Shown piece by piece: positions 1 through 8,938 of a stretch of DNA of 64,000 nt (its first letter is position 1; every line of letters begins with the position of its first letter). A model generated the notes under the pieces. It saw only the letters and a list, made by a program, of their open reading frames with translations. It was not told the DNA's origin and ran no database searches. This DNA is from Tropicimonas sp. IMCC34043. Lineage in GTDB: Bacteria > Pseudomonadota > Alphaproteobacteria > Rhodobacterales > Rhodobacteraceae. Location: positions 224,020-288,019 of the forward strand of contig NZ_QMEK01000005.1 of NCBI RefSeq assembly GCF_003390845.1, read 5' to 3'. The position numbers and the translations under genes are program-made.

Positions 1-318
1 CAGCGGCCGTACCAGATGCGGGGCGTTCAGCAACAGGCGGTTGCGTTCGTCGAGCGCCTCGCGAACCAGATCGAACTCGCCGTTTTCGAGATAGCGCAGC
101 CCGCCGTGCACCATGCGCGACAGGGCCGAGGATGCGCCGGCGCAGAAATCGGCCTTGTCGGCCAGCACCACCTCCACCCCGTTCAGCGCCAGTTCGCGAT
201 AGACCGATGCGCCGTTGATGCCGCCGCCGATCACCAGCACCTGCGGCCGGGCGTTGTCGATGCGCGCGAGCCGTTCCTCGCGGGGTGCGGGAGGGACAAT
301 CCCGAGATTGATGGTCAT
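1..318 (-). CDS. GlpD-like FAD-dependent polyol-phosphate dehydrogenase (3' end outside window)
   Basis: Only the first 106 codons are in the window; the gene runs off the left edge. The N-terminus carries an FAD dinucleotide-binding glycine motif (GGGINGAS, about residues 31-38) and the stretch SRMVHGGLRYLENGEF, both typical of aerobic glycerol-3-phosphate dehydrogenases (GlpD) and the related erythritol-phosphate dehydrogenase EryB. It starts 3 bases after the stop of the SorC-type regulator and is probably in the same transcript as the upstream ABC transporter genes. The substrate is probably a polyol phosphate made after uptake by that transporter; glycerol versus a tetritol cannot be settled here. 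Confidence 0.85.
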   Translation of the reverse strand, partial: MTINLGIVPPAPREERLARIDNARPQVLVIGGGINGASVYRELALNGVEVVLADKADFCAGASSALSRMVHGGLRYLENGEFDLVREALDERNRLLLNAPHLVRPL

Positions 319-321
319 GGT

Positions 322-1293
322 TCAAACCTTCCTGATCAGCTCGGCCAGCACGTCGCGTGCGGTGATCTCGTCGGTGACCAGCGTGTTGATGTAGCCGCCG
401 CGAACCACGGCACAGATCGCTTCCGCCTTGTCGCGCCCCGCCGCCACGCCGATCGACACCGGGATCCGGCCCAGATCCTCGGGCGAGATCGCCACCAGCA
501 GGCGGTTCCTGGCATAGTCGGTAAGCCGCCCTCTGGCGTCGAGCACGTGGGCCAGAAGTTCGGCGACAGCGCCCGAGGCCATGAGATCTGCCTCTTCCTC
601 CGGCATGTCGCGATGCAGGTCGAAATAGCTTGTCGCCCGGGCGCGCAGCCCGCCGATCCCCACCACGGCAATATCGGCATTGCGGGCCTGATCGATTACC
701 CGCGACACCGACCGCATCCCGGTGATCATCGCGTGCTGTTCCTCGGTCTCGGCAAACATCGGCGACAGCATCTGCACCGCATGTGCCCCGAAAGCCTCGG
801 CCATGGTGGCCGCGGCATGGTTCACGTCGGTATAGTGCTTGCCCTGCACAAGGCCGGTGGCGGGGATCACCGTCACGTCGCGGATCGTCTGAGCATTGCG
901 CAGCCCGGCAACACAGGCGGTGACCCCCTTGCCACCGGAAATGCAGATCGACTGCCCCGGCTTGACCTTGGAAATCAGCAGGTCCGCCGCCGCAATCCCG
1001 ACCCGCGACAGCACCGCCTCGGCATTGTCCGAGGTCGTCGCCTCGATCACCACCTCGCGCAGCCCGGAGACCTCTGCAAGCTCGCGTTCCAGCGCCAGAT
1101 GGTCCTGGAAGGGCGAACGGATCGAGATCTCGACCATGCCCAGTTCGTGGCCCTGCCGGATCATCCGGTTTACCGTCGAATGGCTCTGGCCGGTCCGCTC
1201 GGCGATCTGCGCCTGGGTCAGCCCGTCCACGTAGTGCAGAGAGATCGCGTTATAGATGCGGCGGATCTGGGCGAGGTCCTGTTTCATGTCCAT
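322..1293 (-). CDS. SorC/DeoR-type sugar-binding transcriptional regulator
   Basis: 323 residues, the usual size for SorC-family regulators. An N-terminal helix-turn-helix lies at about residues 24-48 (DGLTQAQIAERTGQSHSTVN), followed by the sugar-phosphate-binding domain of the NagB-like fold (GIAAADLL, then GGKGVTACV). It sits between the permease gene and the GlpD-like gene in one minus-strand run, so it probably senses a phosphorylated polyol intermediate and controls this cluster. Gene order resembles erythritol loci, where EryD is of this family, but the assignment is an inference. A second start two codons in (MKQD) is possible. Confidence 0.85.
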   Translation of the reverse strand: MDMKQDLAQIRRIYNAISLHYVDGLTQAQIAERTGQSHSTVNRMIRQGHELGMVEISIRSPFQDHLALERELAEVSGLREVVIEATTSDNAEAVLSRVGIAAADLLISKVKPGQSICISGGKGVTACVAGLRNAQTIRDVTVIPATGLVQGKHYTDVNHAAATMAEAFGAHAVQMLSPMFAETEEQHAMITGMRSVSRVIDQARNADIAVVGIGGLRARATSYFDLHRDMPEEEADLMASGAVAELLAHVLDARGRLTDYARNRLLVAISPEDLGRIPVSIGVAAGRDKAEAICAVVRGGYINTLVTDEITARDVLAELIRKV

Positions 1294-1297
1294 GGCC

Positions 1298-2314
1298 TCA
1301 GCCCTCCCGCCCGGCGCGCTTGCTCATCAGGTGGTCGAACGACACGGCGGCAAGCAGGATGAAGCCCTTGATCATGTCCTGCAGATAGACGGAGACATCG
1401 AGCAGGATCAGCGAACTGGTCACCAGCGACAGCAGCGCCACGCCAAGCACGGCACCAAAGATCGATCCTTGCCCGCCCTTCAGCGAGGCGCCCCCGATCA
1501 CCGCCGCCGCAATCACGTTGAGTTCCATGCCGACGCCGAACTGCGGCGTGGCAGAGCCGAAGCGGGCCATGAAGATGACGCCCGAGAGCCCCGCAAGGGT
1601 CGAGCACAGGACGGTCACCCAGAAGATCACCCGTTTCGTCCGGATCCCGGAATATTCCGCCGCCCGTTCGTTCGAGCCGGTGTAGAAAATGGCGCGGAAG
1701 CGCGTGGCACGGCGCAGCAGGAAGTCGAAGACCACCGCCAGCACCAGGAAGATGATCACCACCAGCGGCACGCCGCCGATGCTGCCCTGGCCGACGAACT
1801 TGAACTCCGGCGGCAGCGTGAACAGCGACAGCGGTGTGCCCTGGGTCACCAGCAGGCAGGCGCCGCGCACGATGACCATGGCGGCCAGCGAGGCGATGAA
1901 GTGACTGAGGCCGACCTTGACCACGAAGACCCCCATTGCGGCCCCGATCGCGGCGGCCGAGGCGACGCCCCCCGCCGAAGCGAGCCATGGGTTGATCCCG
2001 AGAAGAAACAGCTTGCCCGCGACGACCATGGCAAAACAGACGACCGCCCCGACCGACAGGTCGAGCCCGCCAACGATCAGCAGCATCGTCATGCCGATGA
2101 CGACGATCCCCTCGACCGAGAAGCTCAGGAAGATCGTGCGGAAGTTGCTCCAGGTCAGGAAATAGGGCGAGGCAAGGCTCATCACGACACAGACGAGCAG
2201 GATGATGCAGAGCAGCCCCATCTCGCGCATGCCCAAGAGACGCTTCATCGCCCCGTCCGATCCGCGAACGATGTCGCGCTTTTCCGTCGCTTGCCCGAGG
2301 CTGGTTTCGGTCAT
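1298..2314 (-). CDS. ribose-type sugar ABC transporter permease
   Basis: 338 residues with about eight to ten hydrophobic segments. The motif GGLDLSVGA near residue 83 and the cytoplasmic loop GGASLKGGQGSIFGAVLG near residue 275 are hallmarks of RbsC/XylH-type permeases. It would form the membrane channel for the substrate-binding protein and double ATPase encoded just upstream. Its start overlaps the ATPase gene stop by four bases (ATGA), showing translational coupling. The hydrophilic N-terminal tail of about 25 residues is longer than usual. Substrate likely a polyol or pentose; not provable from sequence. Confidence 0.88.
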   Translation of the reverse strand: MTETSLGQATEKRDIVRGSDGAMKRLLGMREMGLLCIILLVCVVMSLASPYFLTWSNFRTIFLSFSVEGIVVIGMTMLLIVGGLDLSVGAVVCFAMVVAGKLFLLGINPWLASAGGVASAAAIGAAMGVFVVKVGLSHFIASLAAMVIVRGACLLVTQGTPLSLFTLPPEFKFVGQGSIGGVPLVVIIFLVLAVVFDFLLRRATRFRAIFYTGSNERAAEYSGIRTKRVIFWVTVLCSTLAGLSGVIFMARFGSATPQFGVGMELNVIAAAVIGGASLKGGQGSIFGAVLGVALLSLVTSSLILLDVSVYLQDMIKGFILLAAVSFDHLMSKRAGREG

Positions 2315-3840
2315 TGCTCCGTTCCTTCAAGCTTTTGCGCGGCGACTGGCGGCTTCAGCCCCGAGGCCAGCGCGATGATTGCCTCTTCGGTCATCCGGTC
2401 CGGCCCGATCTCGCCCGACAGCCGACCCTCGTGCAGCACCAGGATCCGGTCGGCGAGCCCGATCAGCTCTGGCAGCTCGGAGGAAATGACGATCACCCCC
2501 ACGCCGCTGCGCGCCAGATCCCGCAGGATGATATGGATTTCAGATTTTGCGCCTACATCGACACCGCGGGTCGGCTCGTCGAGGAACACCACCCTGGGGT
2601 TCACCGAGAACATTCGCGCCAGGGCGACCTTCTGCTGGTTCCCCCCCGACAGGACCGAGGGCGGATTGGCCATGCTGGCGGCCTTCAGCCGAAGTTTCTT
2701 GCCAAGTCGTTGCGCCTGCGCCTCCTCGGCGCTCCGGTCGATCAGCCCGAGTCTGGTCGAGACCTGTCCAAGTCGCAGTGCCGAGACGTTCGAGCGGATC
2801 GAGAGATCGAGGAACAATCCCTCGGCCTTCCGGTCCTCCGAGACATAGACCACGCCGTGGTCCAACGCGGTGGCGAAGTCCGGGATCGAGACGTCCTGCC
2901 CGTCGAGCCGGATGCGCCCGGCACGCCGCGGGCCCAGCCCGCAGACAGCCTTTGCCAGTTCGCTGCGGCCGGCGCCGATCAGCCCGCCGATCCCGAGTAT
3001 CTCGCCCTCGCGCAGGGTGAAGGAGATGTCGTCGAGCAGATGGGTGTCGCACAGGCCCTCGACCTCGATCAGCGGGCGCCCCGCGGCGCGGTTGAGCTTT
3101 GGCGGGTAAAGTTTTGAAATCGTGCGCCCGACCATGCGGTTGACCACCTGTTCCGGCGTGGTTCCGTCGACCTGAAGGCAATCGATGTAACGGCCATCGC
3201 GAAACACGGTCACCCGGTCGCAATGGTCGAAGATCTCCGCCATGCGGTGGGTGATATGGATGATGCCGAGGCCCTTCGCCTTCAGCCGGTGGACGATGGC
3301 GAAGAGTTTCCTCGTCTCCGCCTCGGTCAACGCAGAGGTCGGCTCGTCCAGGATCAGGATCCGTGCATCGAGTGCCAGAGCCTTGGCGATTTCGACCAGT
3401 TGCTGGTTGGAGATAGACAGCGAGCCGACCTTGGCGCCCGGATCGACGTCGGTCAGCTCGGCCAGTGCTGCGCGCGCCTTGCGCTCCATTCCGGCAAAGT
3501 TCATCAGCGGTGCGCGGCTTGCGGCGGTGGCGGCCATGAAGATGTTCTCGGCCACGCTGACATCCGGGCAGAGCGCAATCTCCTGATGTACGAAACCGAT
3601 GCCGAGCGCCTGCGCCTCCAGCGGCGAGCGGATGCGCACGGGCTTCCCGTCGATGCGGATCTGGCCTGCATCGGGCTGGATGATGCCGTCAACGATCCGC
3701 ATCGTGGTCGATTTGCCGGCGCCGTTTTCACCGGCCAGCGCATGGATCTCGCCGGCACGCAGGTCGAACGAGACGTCTTGCAGGGCAGCGACCGGGCCGA
3801 AACGCTTGGCAATGCCCTCGAGTTCGAGAAGCGATGGCAT
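2311..3840 (-). CDS. sugar ABC transporter ATP-binding protein, two ATPase domains (RbsA type)
   Basis: 509 residues containing two ABC ATPase domains, as in RbsA, XylG and EryE. The first has Walker A GENGAGKST (about residues 38-46) and Walker B ILILDEPTSAL. The second has the degenerate Walker A GLIGAGRSEL and the signature LSGGNQQKVALARM, the asymmetry normal for this family. It powers uptake through the adjacent RbsC-like permease. Two hairpins lie between this gene and the upstream binding-protein gene, probably lowering ATPase expression relative to the binding protein. Confidence 0.92.
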   Translation of the reverse strand: MPSLLELEGIAKRFGPVAALQDVSFDLRAGEIHALAGENGAGKSTTMRIVDGIIQPDAGQIRIDGKPVRIRSPLEAQALGIGFVHQEIALCPDVSVAENIFMAATAASRAPLMNFAGMERKARAALAELTDVDPGAKVGSLSISNQQLVEIAKALALDARILILDEPTSALTEAETRKLFAIVHRLKAKGLGIIHITHRMAEIFDHCDRVTVFRDGRYIDCLQVDGTTPEQVVNRMVGRTISKLYPPKLNRAAGRPLIEVEGLCDTHLLDDISFTLREGEILGIGGLIGAGRSELAKAVCGLGPRRAGRIRLDGQDVSIPDFATALDHGVVYVSEDRKAEGLFLDLSIRSNVSALRLGQVSTRLGLIDRSAEEAQAQRLGKKLRLKAASMANPPSVLSGGNQQKVALARMFSVNPRVVFLDEPTRGVDVGAKSEIHIILRDLARSGVGVIVISSELPELIGLADRILVLHEGRLSGEIGPDRMTEEAIIALASGLKPPVAAQKLEGTEQ

Positions 3841-3868
3841 GCGAGCCTCCGAAATTTACGGGTAGGGT

Positions 3869-3933
3869 GGCGGACCCGATGGCCGGGTCCGCCGGGAGGA
3901 GTTGGCCGGTTAGGGAGAGTGTTCCCGGCCAAC
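3869..3933 (-). terminator. two intercistronic hairpins between binding protein and ATPase genes
   Basis: Two perfect inverted repeats stand in tandem: 3869-3893 has 10-bp arms (GGCGGACCCG / CGGGTCCGCC, 5-base loop) and 3901-3933 has 9-bp arms (GTTGGCCGG / CCGGCCAAC). Neither has a convincing U-tract. They most likely act as partial terminators or RNA-stabilising structures that keep the binding protein in excess. Confidence 0.6.
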
Positions 3934-3941
3934 AGGGAGGC

Positions 3942-4976
3942 TCAGCCTTGGATACCCTTGGTGCCGCGGCGCTTGAGGTAGCCGTCCCAGTAGAAGTCCT
4001 GGGCATTCTGCTGGGTGACCACGGAATAACCGTTGTCCAGCATCGGGATTCCCATCGGGTTGAAACCGGCGCGGGCGTGATCGTTCATCGGGTCGATCAG
4101 ATTCGGGTGTGCGGCCAGCCACAGCAACAGAAAGCCGTAGTAGCCCTGCGTCCCCTGGTTTGGATTGATCGCGCCGAACATTTCGCCCGCCTTGATCATG
4201 TCGAGCACCGTGGCGTTCACGTCGACCGTCATCACCTTGATGCCCGAGCCGAGTTCCTTTGCCGCCTGGGCCGCGCCGATCGCCGAAGAGGCTTCGGGCA
4301 TGAACACCGCACCCAGATCCGGATGCGCCTGGGCAAGCGACAGCACCGCCTGATAGGCCTTGTTCGGGTCCTGGTTGGTAACCGCGCGGCCGACCAGCGT
4401 CATGTCGGGATATTGGGCCTGCATCCGCGCCACAAACGACGAAACGCGCCTGTCATGATTGTCCTGACCCGGGTTTTCAAGCACCGCGTAGGAACCCTTG
4501 CCACCCATTGCCTCGGCAATCTGGTCGGCGGCCACGGTCCCCTCGCGGGTGTTGTCCGAGGTCACATAGGAGGCGCGGTTGGAATTCGGGCTGTCAGCGG
4601 CGAAGGTCACAATCGCCGTACCTTGCTCGATCGCCCGGTTGATCGGTTCGACAAAGGGATCGGGGTTCATCGGGTGCAGCAGGATGCCGGCCGGACGCTT
4701 GGCCAGGGCCTGTTCGAAACTCGTGATCTGCTTGTTCACGTCATATTCGGGCGTGCCGGTGTAGTCGGTCTCGCAGCCGAACTGGTGCGCGGCCTGCTTG
4801 AACATCTCGTAGACCGGGAACCAGTATTCCACGCCCGAAACCATCACGTTCATGACGTAGGTTTCACCCGGTTCGCATTTGAACGGTGTCTCCGGCCAGG
4901 GCGCATCCAGATCCTGCGCCTGCACCGCGGACACACCTAGGGACACGGCTGCCGCCGCAATCAGAAATGTCTTCAT
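3942..4976 (-). CDS. sugar ABC transporter periplasmic substrate-binding protein
   Basis: 344 residues from the ATG at 4976. This start is chosen over an upstream ATG because it follows a strong ribosome binding site (AAGGAGG) and begins a classic signal peptide (MKTFLIAAAAVSLGVSAVQA, cleavage after residue 20). The mature part has the periplasmic-binding-protein fold of the ribose/galactose class (YDVNKQITSFEQALAKRPAG, DNTREGTVAADQIAE, VMTVDVNATVLDMIKAGE). First gene of a minus-strand operon with the ATPase, permease, SorC regulator and GlpD-like enzyme. Ligand likely a polyol or sugar. Confidence 0.9.
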   Translation of the reverse strand: MKTFLIAAAAVSLGVSAVQAQDLDAPWPETPFKCEPGETYVMNVMVSGVEYWFPVYEMFKQAAHQFGCETDYTGTPEYDVNKQITSFEQALAKRPAGILLHPMNPDPFVEPINRAIEQGTAIVTFAADSPNSNRASYVTSDNTREGTVAADQIAEAMGGKGSYAVLENPGQDNHDRRVSSFVARMQAQYPDMTLVGRAVTNQDPNKAYQAVLSLAQAHPDLGAVFMPEASSAIGAAQAAKELGSGIKVMTVDVNATVLDMIKAGEMFGAINPNQGTQGYYGFLLLWLAAHPNLIDPMNDHARAGFNPMGIPMLDNGYSVVTQQNAQDFYWDGYLKRRGTKGIQG

Positions 4977-5566
4977 GAGCTTTTCCTCCTTGCCGGACGG
5001 CGCGACCTCCTCTTGCCGCGGGCGCCGGTTCATTTGACGTTGGGCAAACATGCGGGCGGCACCCCGAGTCTGTCAATAAATCCTAGGCGGTGAAATTTAT
5101 TTCATCCTGTGGCTCGGTCCGGTCGCCGGCATGTGCGCCCGACGCCTCGACAGCTTTGGCCACAGCGAGAGGCGCCCGGCAGGACGGCAGAAGCGGCACT
5201 GGGACGTGGTTGGCGCGACCCTCGACGGCAGGATCCGGGACCGGCGCGGAGATCCACGTTCAAGGCGGCGGGGGTGCCGCCGTGACAGCCAACGCTGTGG
5301 GATTGGACCGCGGCCCAGAAATTCATTCATAGCTTAAACAACGTTTTATAGATCACTGATAGAAATACAGGCTACGTGCGCCAATCCTGGCGTCGACGGT
5401 CGCTGCAAAATAAGTCGTGTAATGATAATTATGTAAAATATTACTTAACCGCGCGTGCGGATGAGGTGCGGCTGTTCCTGCGCCGGCGTCGCAAGGCTTT
5501 CAAGCGGCATCGGCTTGATCCCGGGGCCTGAGCAGACTAACTGGGTCGTTCCCTTCCATACTGGCG
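4977..5566. other. long divergent intergenic region with an AT-rich block
   Basis: 590 bases without a convincing gene between the minus-strand sugar ABC operon and the plus-strand MYG1-family gene. Short open frames on both strands in 5090-5340 look like noise. 5330-5460 is strikingly AT-rich for this genome, with runs such as AATGATAATTATGTAAAATA near 5422-5441. It probably holds promoters for both flanking units; no regulator site can be named there with confidence. Confidence 0.6.
5048..5104 (-). promoter_or_regulatory. putative promoter and operator of the sugar ABC operon
   Basis: On the minus strand a consensus -35 TTGACA lies at 5076-5071, followed after 17-18 bases by a weak -10 (CATGTT-like, around 5052-5047). 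Just upstream of the -35 is an inverted repeat with 6-bp arms, TGAAATTTATTTCA (5091-5104). The layout, about 70-125 bases before the binding-protein start, suits control by the SorC-type regulator of this cluster. Inferred from sequence only. Confidence 0.45.
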
Positions 5567-6502
5567 ATGCCTCCCATGCCCCTGCGCTACCTTGTTACCC
5601 ACTCCGGCGGCTTTCATGCCGATGAGGTGCTGGCCTCCGTCATCCTCACCCGTCTGCATCCCGATGCCGAAATCGTGCGAAGCCGCGAGCGCGCGTGGAT
5701 CACGCCCGGGCCGGATCGGATCGTCTATGATGTCGGCGGCGCGTTCGACCCCGAGGCGGGGATTTTCGACCATCACCAACGCGGCGCGCCGCAGCGCGAG
5801 GACGGGCAGCCGTTCAGCGCCTTCGGTCTTGTCTGGCGGCAGTTCGGGCGCGATTACCTGCGGGCTCTCGACGTGCCCGAGACGGATCTGGACGCCATCC
5901 ATGCCAGTTTCGACGCGGCTTTCGTGGTACCGGTCGACATGGTCGATACCGGCACGCTGTCGTCGGGTGCGGCGGGTCCGCTGGCCGCAATGACCCTGCC
6001 CGGGTTGATCGAGACGCTGAAACCGGTCTTTGACGAGACCGGGCTCGAGGCAGAGACGCGCGCCTTTCACGATGCCCTCGGTATCGCGCGCAGCTTTGTC
6101 GAGGCGCGGGTGGCGCGCAGTGCGGCAAAGCTCCGGGCCGAAGCCATCGTCATGGCGACAATCGAACGTACGGGCGACGGCCGGGTTCTGGAATTGCCGA
6201 CCGGCATGCCGTTCCGCCCGGCGGTGGTGAAGGCGCAGGCCGATCATTTGCTGTTCGTGGTAACGCCCCGCGGCGAAGAATGGTCTTTGGGCGGAATCCG
6301 GCTGGCCGACGACGGCTTCGCGCAGCGCGCCGACCTGCCCGAGGCCTGGGCCGGCCTGACCGGCGCGGAACTGGAGCAAGCCTCGGGCGTCGACGGCGCG
6401 CTGTTCTGCCATACCGGGCGCTTCATTGCCACCGCCCGGACCCGCGACGCGATACTCGCCATGGCGGACAAGGCTGTCGATGAGGCGCTAGGCAACAACT
6501 GA
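5567..6502 (+). CDS. MYG1/GAMM1-family (UPF0160) DHH-like metal-dependent hydrolase
   Basis: 311 residues, usual for bacterial members of the MYG1 family. The N-terminus has THSGGFHADEVLASV (about residues 11-25) and the motif IFDHHQRG near residue 66, corresponding to the conserved DHH-type metal-binding positions. Eukaryotic MYG1 has been described as a 3'-5' RNA exonuclease; bacterial function is not established. An alternative start three codons downstream (MPLRY) would lose nothing conserved. It stands alone, converging on the LysR gene with a 29-base gap. Confidence 0.88.
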   Translation: MPPMPLRYLVTHSGGFHADEVLASVILTRLHPDAEIVRSRERAWITPGPDRIVYDVGGAFDPEAGIFDHHQRGAPQREDGQPFSAFGLVWRQFGRDYLRALDVPETDLDAIHASFDAAFVVPVDMVDTGTLSSGAAGPLAAMTLPGLIETLKPVFDETGLEAETRAFHDALGIARSFVEARVARSAAKLRAEAIVMATIERTGDGRVLELPTGMPFRPAVVKAQADHLLFVVTPRGEEWSLGGIRLADDGFAQRADLPEAWAGLTGAELEQASGVDGALFCHTGRFIATARTRDAILAMADKAVDEALGNN

Positions 6503-6531
6503 TCCGGGGATCGGACGGGACAGGCCTGTGG

Positions 6532-7461
6532 TCAGCCCGAGCCTGCGTTCTCCATGAAAGCCTGAAGCTGCGGCACCATGAAATCCAGGAAGGCCCGGAC
6601 CCGATGTGGCATGCGGGCCCCGCCGAGGAACAGCGCGTGGACATCCTCGGTGTCGCCTTCCACAGCCTCGCTCAGAACCTCGACCAGCCGGCCCGCCTGC
6701 AGGTCCTCGCGGATGTGGAACTCGCCGATGCGTGCCAGCCCCGCGCCGGCCAGCGCCATGCGCCGCACGGTCTCGCCATTGTTGGCCAGAAGCGGGCCGG
6801 CGGCGGCGCGGTCCAGCATCCGTCCGTTGTCGCGCAGCGGCCAGAGCGGCGTCGAGCGGCGGAAGTTGAGGCCAAGGCAGGCGTGGCCGGCGAGATCGCC
6901 AAGCGTGACCGGCGTTCCATTCCGCTGCAGGTACTCGGGCGAGGCGACGATCTTGCGTGGCGCCGTGCCGATCTTGCGGGCGGTCAGGCTGGAACTCGCC
7001 AGCGCCCCCACACGGAACGCGACATCGGTGCGGTCGAGGTAGAGATCGACCACCTCGTCCGAGATCGACAGGTCGACGACGATGCTCGGGAACTCCCGCC
7101 AGAAGGCGGGAAGCAGCGGTTCGACCGCGACCATGCCGAAGCCGACCGAGGCCGTGACCCGCACCGTGCCGGTGATGCTGGCCGCGCCGCGCGACAGATC
7201 GCGCTCGACCGCGTCGAGATCGGCCAGCAGCGCCTGACTGCGGTCGTAATAGATCCGCCCTTCCTCGGTCAGCGACAGCCGCCGGGTCGAACGTTCGAGC
7301 AGCCGCACGCCGAGCCGCGCCTCGATCCGCCCGATCAGTTTCGAGACGGTCGAGGGCGTCATCAGCATCTGCCGCGCGGCTTCCGAGAAACTGCCCGAGT
7401 CCACCACGCGCAGGAAGACCTGCATTTCGCCCGCCCGGTTGTCCATGTCGCGCTGTACCAT
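6532..7461 (-). CDS. LysR-family transcriptional regulator
   Basis: 309 residues. The N-terminal winged helix-turn-helix spans about residues 8-66 (EMQVFLRVVDSGSFSEAARQ; STVSKLIGRIEARLGVRLLE), followed by the LysR substrate-binding domain. The subgroup resembles YafC/DsdC-like small-effector regulators (GAASITGTVRVTASVGFG). It is divergent from the MFS exporter gene, the classical layout for a LysR regulator and its target, so it may control that exporter. Effector unknown. Confidence 0.92.
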   Translation of the reverse strand: MVQRDMDNRAGEMQVFLRVVDSGSFSEAARQMLMTPSTVSKLIGRIEARLGVRLLERSTRRLSLTEEGRIYYDRSQALLADLDAVERDLSRGAASITGTVRVTASVGFGMVAVEPLLPAFWREFPSIVVDLSISDEVVDLYLDRTDVAFRVGALASSSLTARKIGTAPRKIVASPEYLQRNGTPVTLGDLAGHACLGLNFRRSTPLWPLRDNGRMLDRAAAGPLLANNGETVRRMALAGAGLARIGEFHIREDLQAGRLVEVLSEAVEGDTEDVHALFLGGARMPHRVRAFLDFMVPQLQAFMENAGSG

Positions 7462-7597
7462 GAATTGAATTCACAGATGAAGTGCCTTTCTGGCGGATTA
7501 TCGCCAGTTGGAGCAGCGTCTATTCAGCAGGTCAGGAAACCGGGTCGCGCACCCCACCAGAACACGTGCGCGGCATTGCCACGACAGGAGACACCAC

Positions 7598-7699
7598 ATG
7601 CACCACGTGATCGTTCACGCGGCCGAGATCCCAATGCCTGCCCGCTCTGACAGCCGCCGCGTCAGCCCCGAAGATCTTGCGCCGGACCGGGCGTCGTGA
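7598..7699 (+). CDS. possible 33-residue leader peptide upstream of MFS gene
   Basis: A short frame beginning MHHVIVHAAEIP follows the purine-rich stretch ACAGGAG and ends at 7699, 23 bases before the MFS start. It has no recognisable domain. It could be a translated leader or a remnant of a small gene. Low confidence because such frames occur by chance in GC-rich DNA. Confidence 0.2.
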   Translation: MHHVIVHAAEIPMPARSDSRRVSPEDLAPDRAS

Positions 7700-7722
7700 C
7701 CGGTCTGCGAAAGGACACAGCC

Positions 7723-8901
7723 ATGAACCGTCCCAGCCTCAACTGGCCATTGCTGGCCCTCGCCGTGGGCGCCTTCGGGATCGGCGTGACCGAGTTCTCA
7801 CCCATGGGCATGCTGCCCGTCATCGCCGAGGGCGTTGGCGTGTCGATCCCCACTGCCGGGCTGTTGGTCAGTGCCTATGCGCTTGGCGTGATGATTGGCG
7901 CGCCGGTGATGACGCTGCTGCTCGCGCGCTTCGGCAAACGCACGGCACTGATGATGCTGATGGCGATCTTCACGCTTGGCAACGTGATGTCCGCGCTGTC
8001 GCCGGACTATTGGACGCTTCTTGCCTCGCGCGTCGTTACCAGCCTGAACCATGGCGCTTTCTTCGGGCTCGGCGCGGTCGTCGCGGCAAGCGTCGTTGCC
8101 CCCGAAAAGCGCGCCAGCGCCGTTGCGGCGATGTTCATGGGCCTGACCATCGCCAACGTCTTGGGCGTGCCGCTTGCCACCTGGGTCGGCCAGCAGGTCG
8201 GCTGGCGCACGGCCTTCGCGGGGACTGCGCTTCTTGGCCTTCTGACCATTGCGGCCCTTGCGCTGGCGTTGCCGCGCGGCGCCGCCGGTCAGGCCCCCGA
8301 CGTGCGCCGCGAGCTGCGCGTGCTGACGCGGGCACCGGTGTTGATCGCGCTGTTGACCACGGTCATGGGCTCCAGCGCAATGTTCGTGCTCTACACCTAC
8401 GTGGCCCCGATCCTCGAGACGCTGACACATGCCTCGGGTGGGTTCATCACGGTGGCGCTGGTTGTCATCGGGCTTGGCTTTACCTTCGGCAACTGGCTCG
8501 GGGGGCGGGTCGCCGACTGGTCGCTCGACGGGGCCACGACGATCTTCCTCGGAGCGATGAGCGCGATCATGCTGGTATCGCCGGTCCTGCTGCGCACCCC
8601 TGTCGGCGCGCTGCCGACGCTGTTTCTCTGGGGGGCTGCCGCCTTTGCCATCGTGCCGCCGGTGCAGATGCGCGTGATGCGGGCGGCCGAGGACGCGCCG
8701 GGCCTTGCCTCGTCGATCAACATCGGGGCGTTCAACCTCGGCAATGCGATCGGCGCGGCGCTCGGTGGCGCGGTGATCAGCGCGGGCCTCGGCTATGCCA
8801 TGGTGCCGGTGGCCGGGGCGTTGACGGCCGCGGCCGGGCTGTCGCTGGTCTGGCTTGGCCGGCGGAACAATGTCGACCGAACCGCGATCTGCGACGTCTG
8901 A
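7723..8901 (+). CDS. MFS transporter, AraJ/YdhP-like drug or sugar exporter (DHA1 type)
   Basis: 392 residues from ATG 7723 (MNRPSLNWP), preferred over an ATG at 7696 because AAAGGA precedes it and family proteins begin this way. Twelve hydrophobic segments are evident. The opening segment, GAFGIGVTEFSPMGMLPVIA, matches the DHA1 subgroup of AraJ, YdhP and NepI. Members export arabinose, purine nucleosides or drugs. The divergent LysR gene is the likely regulator. A strong hairpin follows the stop. Confidence 0.88.
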   Translation: MNRPSLNWPLLALAVGAFGIGVTEFSPMGMLPVIAEGVGVSIPTAGLLVSAYALGVMIGAPVMTLLLARFGKRTALMMLMAIFTLGNVMSALSPDYWTLLASRVVTSLNHGAFFGLGAVVAASVVAPEKRASAVAAMFMGLTIANVLGVPLATWVGQQVGWRTAFAGTALLGLLTIAALALALPRGAAGQAPDVRRELRVLTRAPVLIALLTTVMGSSAMFVLYTYVAPILETLTHASGGFITVALVVIGLGFTFGNWLGGRVADWSLDGATTIFLGAMSAIMLVSPVLLRTPVGALPTLFLWGAAAFAIVPPVQMRVMRAAEDAPGLASSINIGAFNLGNAIGAALGGAVISAGLGYAMVPVAGALTAAAGLSLVWLGRRNNVDRTAICDV

Positions 8902-8909
8902 CGCGACGC

Positions 8910-8938
8910 GGCATGCCGGCTGAACCGGCCGGCATGCC
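8910..8938 (+). terminator. hairpin after the MFS gene
   Basis: A perfect 11-bp inverted repeat (GGCATGCCGGC / GCCGGCATGCC, 7-base loop) begins 9 bases after the MFS stop. There is no clear U-tract, but position and stem stability suit a transcription terminator. Confidence 0.5.

Noticed and set aside
1256..2848. Long plus-strand open frame of 530 codons
   Set aside because: It is antisense to the permease and ATPase genes, very rich in R, D, H and Q, and shows no domain. Such frames are common opposite real genes in GC-rich DNA.
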